Shown here one piece after another: positions 5,813 to 12,603 of a stretch of DNA of 14,857 bases. Source of the DNA: DATLFP01 sp035540955 (GTDB lineage: Bacteria > Actinomycetota > Acidimicrobiia > Acidimicrobiales > CADCSY01); the NCBI GenBank assembly GCA_035540955.1, contig DATLFP010000126.1, positions 1 through 14,857 on the forward strand. Direction: 5' to 3'. Every line of letters starts with the position of its first letter. Within the stretch, counting starts at the first letter, position 1. The position numbers and the translations under genes were made by a program. The notes below the pieces were generated by a model. That model worked only from the letters and a program-made list of their open reading frames with translations. It was not told the origin of the DNA and did not search any database.

Positions 5813-8800
5813 CGCGCCACCAGTCGCTCGGTGCGACGCCGGCGCGGCTTCGGACTCGTCTCGCGGCGGCTCGTCGAGCCCGATCGGTTCACGATCTCGT
5901 CGCTGTCGCCGAGATAGGCCTCGATGACCCGCGGGTGGCTGATCACGTCTCGCGGCGCGCCCGCGGTCACGACGAAGCCGGTCTCGAGGGCCACCAGTCG
6001 ATCCGACACGCCCTGGATCAGCGGCATGTCGTGCTCGATCACGACGATGGCGGCGCCGGTGCCGTCGCGGATGTCCAGCAGCACGGGTCCGAGCGCCTCG
6101 GTCTCCTTCTGCGCGATGCCCGATGACGGCTCATCGAGGAGGAGGACCTCCGGACCGTGGGCCACCGTGCACGCGAGATCGACGATACGCCGCGAGCCCG
6201 TCGACAGCTCGTTGATGAACTTGTTGGCGAACGCCTCCAGGTGCATCAGCTCGATGAGCTCCTCGACGCGGTCTGCCACCTTCGCCTCGGACACCTTCAC
6301 CGCCGGCGAGACCACGAAGGCGGGCAGCGTCGCCTGCAGCGGCACGTGCCGCTCGAGCGCGACGGCAAGCGTCTCGGCGACGGTGAGAGCGGGGAAGAGC
6401 CGAGCGTCCTGGAAGCTGCGCCCGAGCCCGAGCCACGCTCGTCCGTCGGGGGTCAGCTCGGTGACATCCTCGCCCTTGAAGAGCACACGGCCCGACGACG
6501 GGGTGAGGAAGCCGGAGATCAGATCCATGATCGTCGTCTTGCCGGCCCCGTTGGGGCCGATGAGGCCGAGGATCTCCCCCTTCCGCACGTGAAGGTCGAC
6601 GTCGTTGACCGCCTTGATCCCCCCGAAGCTGACGCTGAGACCGCGCGTCTCGAGGAGGATCTGTTCGCGGCCGAGCCGCTCCTGGCGGATGGCATCGTCA
6701 GCGGGTGCCATCCGGGCATCGGAGTCGAGTACGACGCCGGCACTGGCGTCGCCGCCGCCGGCGTCGTCCTTCGATGCCGCGCCGGCGCCCTGCAGGAACA
6801 CCGCCCGCAGCACGTCGGGTCGCTCGAGGAGGTCGGCGGTCGGGCCGTCGAATCGGACCTCGCCCTTCTCCATGAACACTGCCCGCTCGGCAACGGTGAT
6901 GGCGACGTTCACCGATTGCTCCACGAGGATGATCGTCGTGCCCTGCTGATGGATGGCGCGCACGATCTCGAGCAGCTGTTCGACGATGACCGGTGCGAGA
7001 CCGAGGCTCAGCTCGTCGATCATGAGCAGCTTCGGCTTGGCGATGAAGGCCTGGCCGAGGGTGAGCATCTGCTGCTCGCCGCCCGACATGTTCCCCGCCT
7101 TCTCGTCCCACCGCTCGCGGAGGATCGGGAAGTACTCGAGCACCTGCTTGGTGGCCCGCTCGACGTGCTCCTTGTCCTTGTTGAACAGCCAGCCGGCGAG
7201 AGCGAGGTTCTCGCGCACGGTCAGCGTGGGGAACGCGCCCTTGCCACCCGGCACGGTGACGATGCCCTCAGCAACGGTCTTGTTGGCGGGGAGCGCAGTG
7301 ATGTCGCGACCAGCGAACAGGATCGTGCCGCCGACCGGCTCGACGAGGCCTGAGATCGCGTTCAAGAGCGTCGACTTGCCGGCGCCGTTGGTGCCCAGCA
7401 GAGCGACGATCTCGTTCTCGCGCACGGTGAAGTCGACGCCGAAAAGGACCTGGGTCGACCCATAGCTCACGTCGAGGCCGCGGGTGACGAGCAGCTCGAT
7501 GTCACCACGCAGGCGCGCCGCCTCGATCTCGGACTGCGCCAGCGCCTGGGTTCGCACCCGGAGAATGTCCCCGTCGATCAGCGAGCCCGCCGAGGCCAGC
7601 ACGAACGCCCCGATCATGAAGACCGGAACCATCAGCGCGATGCCGACTCGGATCCCCGCGCTGTCGGCGATGGCACCGACCAGCGGCAGGATGATCAGCA
7701 CGCCGGGCGCGGCGTAGAGCGACCCCATGCCGAACCCGATGCCCCGGATGCGGGGCGGCAGGACGAGGGAGACGGAGAGGAACAGCCCAGCGGTGATCAC
7801 CGCGCCGGCGCCGGACGCGAGCATGTTGCCCACGACCGCCACCGCGAGCACCGGGGCGAACGCCACCATGAGAATGCCGGCACCGATGACGAACGCCGCT
7901 CCGGCCATCGCGGTCAGCAGCTTTCCGGGAGCGGTGCCGACCACCTTCAGTCCGATGCGGACGCCGACGACGGCACCCGCGATCTGGGGCACTTCGGTGA
8001 CCGTCGCCAGCACGCCGCGGCTGAGCTCGTTGAGGCCGAAGATCTCCTCGTAGTACAGCGCGTAGAGGCCCCCGAGCCCGGCGAGGGAGGCCCCGAAGAA
8101 CGGGAGTGAGTAGTAGAGCCGCTTCAGCGTGCGGACCTGGTGGGCCGCCTTCCAGGACTCGGCGAAGCCGGGCGGCGCGTCTTCCGTCATCGCCAGCTCC
8201 GCCGTGGCACCGGCCGCCACCCGCTCGTGGTAGCCGCGCACGGGCTCGCGCAGCCGGGCGATACCCATGACGACGATGACCGCGGTCGGGATGCCGAACA
8301 GGAGGAACGGGGTGCGCCATCCGAACCCGTACGCCAGCAGCCCGGCGAGGATCGGGCCAGCAAGCTGTCCCGTGTTGTTGGCGATCCGGTGGAAGTAGAA
8401 CGCCTTCGTGCGCGTGACCGGCTCGTAGTAGTCCGACAGCAACGACTGGTGCGTCGGATCGTTTACCGCCCTTCCCAACCCGGAGCCGATGCGGGCGATG
8501 ACGAGCACGGCGACCACCGGCGCCAGGCCGGTGAGCACCGAGAACGCGGCCCAGGCCGCGGCGGCAGCGAGAGCGAGCCGCACTCGCTTGACGCGGTCGG
8601 CGTAGAAACCGATGAACGGCTGGCCGAGCAGTGCGAGGCCAACGACGAGGGCGACGACGTTGAGGATGCCACCGGTGCCGAGGCCGAATGCATCGCGGAT
8701 CTCGGGAAGCAGGACCGCGAACGCCACGCGGTCGAACTCGTCGACCGCGTTGAGACCGAACAGGATCGCGAGCGGGACGATCGGCGTGACACCGAGCCGC

Positions 8801-8883
8801 TCCTGCGCCCAGCGCATCGCTCGACTCCTGGGCTGAGCGAAGCCGAACACGTCGGTCTGCTGAACCAGCTCGTCGCGGTTCAC
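5809..8883 (-). CDS. Triple fusion: MFS transporter - LivF-like ATPase - LivG-like ATPase
   Basis: One uninterrupted 1024-residue protein. Residues 1-440 form a complete major facilitator transporter of about 12 helices: the first helix carries GLNAVDEFDRVAF, the loop 2-3 motif GFYADRVKR is at 92-100, and a cytoplasmic middle loop is at about 212-258. Residues 460-697 are a LivF-like ATPase: Walker A GTNGAGKST 497-505, signature MSGGEQQ 599-605, Walker B LLMIDE 619-624, and Gln656 in VEQSV replacing the switch His, as is usual in LivF. A Gly/Ala/Asp-rich linker spans about 700-737. Residues 740-990 are a LivG-like ATPase: Walker A GPNGAGKTT 776-784, altered signature LSTGS 893-897, Walker B LLLDEP 914-919, switch His951. 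The tail (1000-1024) is Arg-rich. The start is GTG at 8881-8883, overlapping the LivH-LivM stop (GTGA), with GGAG seven bases upstream. It should energise that permease; the job of the MFS part is unknown. Confidence 0.93.
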   Translation of the reverse strand: MNRDELVQQTDVFGFAQPRSRAMRWAQERLGVTPIVPLAILFGLNAVDEFDRVAFAVLLPEIRDAFGLGTGGILNVVALVVGLALLGQPFIGFYADRVKRVRLALAAAAAWAAFSVLTGLAPVVAVLVIARIGSGLGRAVNDPTHQSLLSDYYEPVTRTKAFYFHRIANNTGQLAGPILAGLLAYGFGWRTPFLLFGIPTAVIVVMGIARLREPVRGYHERVAAGATAELAMTEDAPPGFAESWKAAHQVRTLKRLYYSLPFFGASLAGLGGLYALYYEEIFGLNELSRGVLATVTEVPQIAGAVVGVRIGLKVVGTAPGKLLTAMAGAAFVIGAGILMVAFAPVLAVAVVGNMLASGAGAVITAGLFLSVSLVLPPRIRGIGFGMGSLYAAPGVLIILPLVGAIADSAGIRVGIALMVPVFMIGAFVLASAGSLIDGDILRVRTQALAQSEIEAARLRGDIELLVTRGLDVSYGSTQVLFGVDFTVRENEIVALLGTNGAGKSTLLNAISGLVEPVGGTILFAGRDITALPANKTVAEGIVTVPGGKGAFPTLTVRENLALAGWLFNKDKEHVERATKQVLEYFPILRERWDEKAGNMSGGEQQMLTLGQAFIAKPKLLMIDELSLGLAPVIVEQLLEIVRAIHQQGTTIILVEQSVNVAITVAERAVFMEKGEVRFDGPTADLLERPDVLRAVFLQGAGAASKDDAGGGDASAGVVLDSDARMAPADDAIRQERLGREQILLETRGLSVSFGGIKAVNDVDLHVRKGEILGLIGPNGAGKTTIMDLISGFLTPSSGRVLFKGEDVTELTPDGRAWLGLGRSFQDARLFPALTVAETLAVALERHVPLQATLPAFVVSPAVKVSEAKVADRVEELIELMHLEAFANKFINELSTGSRRIVDLACTVAHGPEVLLLDEPSSGIAQKETEALGPVLLDIRDGTGAAIVVIEHDMPLIQGVSDRLVALETGFVVTAGAPRDVISHPRVIEAYLGDSDEIVNRSGSTSRRETSPKPRRRRTERLVAR

Positions 8884-11120
8884 CGGCCCGCTCCGACGCG
8901 CTCGAGCTCTTCCGCCGCCGCCGCCGCGCTCGTCTGCTCATGCGCCGAGGTGAACAGCTCGGTCTCGTCCGGCGGACGGTCGCCGACCTCCTCGACGCGC
9001 CTGTCGGCCACCAGGCTCGGAACGTGGATCCCTCGCCTCTGGGCCATGCGCCGAAGGAGGGAGTCGCGCACGGAGTAGATGAGCCCGCCGAGGCCGCCGG
9101 GAAGCAGGAGCAGCACCAGGAGGAGACCGACGCCGCTCGTCAGGAGACGCAGAGACGAGACGGTCACGAAGAAGTCGATGAAGATGAACACGGCGGCGGC
9201 AATGAGCACCCCGGCGGTCGAGCCAAGGCCACCGACGACGACCATGGAGAACAGTCGCAGACTGTTCTCCGGGGCCAGCTGGGAGCCGAGCATGTACTGC
9301 TGGTGGATGCCGAACATGCCGCCGGCAAGGGCAGCGATGAACCCGCTGAGCGCGAAGGCGGTGAGCTTGGCTCGCATCACGTTGACGCCGTAGGCCTGTG
9401 CGCCACGTTCGTTCTCCCGCACGGCGATGAGGGCGCGACCGAAGCGGCTCGTACGCAGCGAGCGGACTGACAGCAGCACGAGTCCAAGCACGACGAGGCT
9501 GAAGAAGTAGAACGTGTACTCCGATCGCAGGTCGTACTTGCCGAGCAGCACCGGTCGCACGACACGGCCCACCGGGACGTAGCCGAACTCCCGGGAGTTC
9601 AGGAAGAACTGGTTGGCCGTGAGGGCGAAGGAGAAGGTGGCGACAGCGAGGAACAGCCCGCGTATTCGGAGGGCGGGGATGCCGATCGCCATCGACACAC
9701 CGGCCCCCACCATGGCACCGCAGACCAGTGCGATCAGCGGGTTCCAGCCGGCGCGGACCATCGTCAGCGTGATGGCGCAGCCGAAGCCGGCGAACGCCCA
9801 CTGCCCGAGGCTGATCTGTCCCGCCCACCCAGTGAGGAGCACGAGCGACACGCCGAGGATGGCGAGGAGGACGCCGAACGCGATCAGGTTGACGCGGCCA
9901 GGACCGAGGCGCAGCGGGTACAGGACCAGGAGGACGATCGGGACGTACGTGAGAAGTCGGAGCGTCCACTGCACGGCGGGAAGGTGACGCAGCTCCGGGG
10001 GGATCGGGCGGATCTCCTTGATCGCCGACCACGTCGACGCCCCCTTGTCGTCGGCGCGTGTCAGCTTGCCCCGGCTCTGCACGATCAGAGCGAGCATCAG
10101 GATCCCGAAGATGACCGGGCCGACCTTCGAGCCGCTCCTCGTGTCCCAGAAGATGGCCTGCTCGAGCACGCCGATGCCCACGGCGGCACCGAAGGTGATC
10201 GTCAGGCTCTCCATCCGCCCGATGACGGCGGCGGCGAGGGCGTTGAGCATCAGCGTCGGCCCGAGGGTCTGACCAATGGGGACGCCGACGACCGGTGCCC
10301 GGAGAATGGCGGCGACCGCCGATAGCAGGGCGGCGATGATCCAGACGTACATGCCGATGCGCTTGACGGGGATGCCGAGCAGGAGCGCGCGATCGGACGA
10401 CTCGGCTGACGCCCGCACGGCCATGCCGATGCGTGTGAAGCGGAAGAACAGACTGAGCGCCACGGCAATGAGCGGCACCACGATCAGGACGAGCACCTCG
10501 GCACCACGGAAGATCACCGGGAACCACTCGAACGTGAAGTCGAACGGCATCGGGAAGTTCTGGGGCGCGGTGTTGTAGCCGAACCACGTCGGGATGATCA
10601 GCTGGAGGAAGCCCAGGATCTGGGCGACGCCGATGGTGGCCACGGTGAGGATGAGGCGAGGTGACTTCGAGAACCGGCGGATGAACACGAACTCGACGAG
10701 CCCACCGACGGCGACGCCGGCGACGAGGCCGACGATCGTCGCCGGCCAGAACCCCCAGCCGGTCCCGACGATCAGCGAGACCGACAGCACGCCGGCGACG
10801 GCGCCGAGGTCACCGGCTGCGAAGTTGATGATCCGGTTGGCGCGGTACACGAGCACGATGCCCATGGCGATGAGCGCCGAGAGCGAGCCGAGGATGGCGC
10901 CCTTGAAGAGGATCGCCGGCGGGGCCGGGAACACGAACCCGACCATCGTGAGGAAGAGCAGGGTTCCGGCCGCCACCCACTGGCCGAACCGGGCGTTGTC
11001 ACTCGACAGCCACCGGCCGACCCGCCCCGCGGGCCCCTCTCCCTGCTCGATCGGTCCTGCGCTCGCGACTTCGGACACGGTCCCCCCAGACGTACCTCGA
11101 GCCGGGACCACCTTCGCCAC
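8880..11120 (-). CDS. LivH-LivM fusion permease of a branched-chain amino acid (HAAT) type ABC importer
   Basis: A 746-residue inner-membrane protein joining both permeases of a HAAT importer. The LivH-like half is about residues 65-350, with the helix pair ALIAMGIVLVYRANRIINFA (82-101) and the ATPase-coupling loop RIGMAVRASAESSDRALLLGI (230-250). A polar connector (350-385) leads to the LivM-like half (385-690), marked by GWAGQISLGQWAFAGFG (431-447), GIPALRIRGLFLAVATF (480-496) and its own coupling loop RFGRALIAVRENERGAQAYGV (559-579). A hydrophilic cytoplasmic tail follows (690-746). The start is uncertain: GTG at 11118-11120 is taken here; GTG at 11076-11078 (residue 15) has a G-rich stretch just upstream and is also possible. 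The gene starts 26 bp after the His-tail protein gene and overlaps the MFS/ABC fusion by 4 bp. The substrate could be branched-chain amino acids, amides, urea or another small polar compound. Confidence 0.92.
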   Translation of the reverse strand: MAKVVPARGTSGGTVSEVASAGPIEQGEGPAGRVGRWLSSDNARFGQWVAAGTLLFLTMVGFVFPAPPAILFKGAILGSLSALIAMGIVLVYRANRIINFAAGDLGAVAGVLSVSLIVGTGWGFWPATIVGLVAGVAVGGLVEFVFIRRFSKSPRLILTVATIGVAQILGFLQLIIPTWFGYNTAPQNFPMPFDFTFEWFPVIFRGAEVLVLIVVPLIAVALSLFFRFTRIGMAVRASAESSDRALLLGIPVKRIGMYVWIIAALLSAVAAILRAPVVGVPIGQTLGPTLMLNALAAAVIGRMESLTITFGAAVGIGVLEQAIFWDTRSGSKVGPVIFGILMLALIVQSRGKLTRADDKGASTWSAIKEIRPIPPELRHLPAVQWTLRLLTYVPIVLLVLYPLRLGPGRVNLIAFGVLLAILGVSLVLLTGWAGQISLGQWAFAGFGCAITLTMVRAGWNPLIALVCGAMVGAGVSMAIGIPALRIRGLFLAVATFSFALTANQFFLNSREFGYVPVGRVVRPVLLGKYDLRSEYTFYFFSLVVLGLVLLSVRSLRTSRFGRALIAVRENERGAQAYGVNVMRAKLTAFALSGFIAALAGGMFGIHQQYMLGSQLAPENSLRLFSMVVVGGLGSTAGVLIAAAVFIFIDFFVTVSSLRLLTSGVGLLLVLLLLPGGLGGLIYSVRDSLLRRMAQRRGIHVPSLVADRRVEEVGDRPPDETELFTSAHEQTSAAAAAEELERVGAGR

Positions 11121-11146
11121 CGTGGGGCCCCAACCCTCCCCGCCCC

Positions 11147-12496
11147 TCAGTCGTGGGCGTGCGGGATCTCACCGCCCTCGTGCGTGTGCGGGGCGTCCCC
11201 GTGGCGGTGAGGGGTCCCTTCGTCACCGGGCACCGGTCGCGGGAGGTTCTCGCCGCCCTCCAGCGCGGTGATCGTCCGGCTGGCACCGTCGAGGACGACG
11301 AGGTTCCTCGCCACGGCAACCAGATCCTCGACGGAGAGCGTGCCGTGGACCTTCACGAACCGCCCTCCGTCCAGACGCACGAGGATCTCGGCACCTCGCA
11401 CCCGCCGCCGCAGGTGACCGGTGCCGAGCTCGCCGACGTCGAAGGTGTCGCCGCCCAGGTCACCAAGGGCATCGGAGCCGTCGCTGGTCCCGCCGTTCAC
11501 GACGATCACCGCCGCCGGGCCCGACTCGTAGACGTCGCTGAGCCCGGTCACGATCGGGGAATGGTCGCCGGTCAGGCCGGCCGACTCGCCGCCCGCCGGC
11601 GGGGTCCAGCTGAACCGGCCGCGGAGCTCGAAGCCCGCCGGAGGCGTCGGCAGGGCCCAGTGGTCGACACCGGGGAACTGGCTGTCGGTCGTCACCTGGC
11701 CGATCAGGCCCCCGCCGCTGCCGAACCGGGGCGCCACGCCCACGGGCTCGAACCGTCTGTCGTCGAGGTCGATGTCGAGGTCGACCTCGACGGCGGTGCG
11801 CCGCCGGAACAGCTCCCCAGCCACGACCCAGGACTCGCCCAGCACGAGGCCGGCGTCGTCGATGCACAGGTCGGCGAAGTTCGCCGACGTCGGCCGCGTC
11901 AGCTGCACGACATCGACGGGACCGCCGGTGCGGAACCGGTGGCACCGATGGCCGGCGATCTGCTCCCGCTCACGCCGGTACACGAGGACGCCGGCGTCCA
12001 GCGCCTCCTCCAGGTCGGCGGTGACGCCGACCTCACCGTTGGGGAGCACGGGCTCGCCGAGGAGCGTCGCCCGCTCCTGCTCCACGCCCCCGATCTCGGT
12101 CACCCCGAACGACCAGACCGAGACCGACGTCAGCTCTTGACCGGGCGGTGGGCCGGCGCGCGACTCTGCCCTGGCGTCGAAGGGACGCCGGACCTCCCGC
12201 ACCTCGGTGTCGACCACGCTGCCGCTCGGACCGAACCCCTCCACGCGGTAGACGACTCGGTACGAGGCGAGTTCGTCGGCCGCGTCCATCGGCGGCGGCA
12301 CCGCCGGCCCGGGCTCCACCCCTGGCGGTTCGATCGGCGGACGCTGATAGGTGCCCTCGGTGTCGTCACGCGGCTCCAGCCCGTCTCCGCCGCCAGCGTT
12401 CAGCACGGACAGTGTGCCGCCGACGACGAGGAGGGCGGCCACGACGATCGCCGGGCCAAGGATGGGACGCCGGCGAGCGGACGGCATGGGGCGCAT
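11147..12496 (-). CDS. Membrane-anchored envelope protein with His-rich C-terminal tail, unknown function
   Basis: A 449-residue protein I cannot name. After a short basic N terminus (SARRRP) there is one hydrophobic helix at about 12-33 without a clear cleavage site, so it is probably a signal anchor. A Pro-rich stalk follows (about 45-70). The body holds two beta-rich segments of the LolA/RseB (MucB) style: one from about 75 with YRVVYRVEGFG and HRCHRFRTGG, and a second ending in VKVHGTLSVEDLVAVARNLVVL (383-404). That resemblance is weak and inferred. The last 20 residues carry three PHxH repeats (PHRHGD, PHTHEG, PHAHD; six His in all), a likely metal-binding tail. Three starts are possible: GTG at 12508, ATG at 12496 and ATG at 12487; I chose 12496, and none has a strong ribosome binding site. 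It is the first gene of the transporter operon, 26 bp before the LivH-LivM gene. Confidence 0.75.
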   Translation of the reverse strand: MRPMPSARRRPILGPAIVVAALLVVGGTLSVLNAGGGDGLEPRDDTEGTYQRPPIEPPGVEPGPAVPPPMDAADELASYRVVYRVEGFGPSGSVVDTEVREVRRPFDARAESRAGPPPGQELTSVSVWSFGVTEIGGVEQERATLLGEPVLPNGEVGVTADLEEALDAGVLVYRREREQIAGHRCHRFRTGGPVDVVQLTRPTSANFADLCIDDAGLVLGESWVVAGELFRRRTAVEVDLDIDLDDRRFEPVGVAPRFGSGGGLIGQVTTDSQFPGVDHWALPTPPAGFELRGRFSWTPPAGGESAGLTGDHSPIVTGLSDVYESGPAAVIVVNGGTSDGSDALGDLGGDTFDVGELGTGHLRRRVRGAEILVRLDGGRFVKVHGTLSVEDLVAVARNLVVLDGASRTITALEGGENLPRPVPGDEGTPHRHGDAPHTHEGGEIPHAHD

Positions 12497-12603
12497 CTTC
12501 GCACCCACGCCAAGGCGGGGCAGGAGCCCCTCGCGTCTGTGTCGAAGGACACCCCGCGGCGAGCCGGGCTGGGGGCACGGCCGAGGCCAGCGGGGGACCG
12601 TCC
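12497..12603. promoter_or_regulatory. Divergent intergenic region between receptor gene and transporter operon
   Basis: These 107 bp separate two divergent genes of one transport system and must contain their promoters, unless transcription enters from elsewhere. I see no convincing sigma-70-type boxes. A short perfect inverted repeat GTGTC-gaag-GACAC lies at 12539-12552 in the middle of the region and could be a regulator site, but 5-bp arms are close to chance expectation. GGGGGA at 12591-12596, just before the ATG at 12604, is the likely ribosome binding site of the receptor gene. Confidence 0.4.

Noticed and set aside
6709..6711. Internal ATG (residue 725) as a separate start for the LivG-like ATPase
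   Set aside because: It sits just before the second ATPase domain, but there is no ribosome binding site upstream and the frame is continuous, so fusion is the simpler reading. Not fully excluded.
5809..8883. The MFS/ABC fusion as an assembly or frameshift artefact
   Set aside because: The frame and composition are continuous, linkers at both junctions look natural, and overlaps with both neighbours are precise. Read-level proof is not available here.
7502..8941. Open frame of 479 codons overlapping the MFS part of the fusion
   Set aside because: Arg/Ala-rich sequence without domains or hydrophobic helices, while the other frame has clear MFS motifs.
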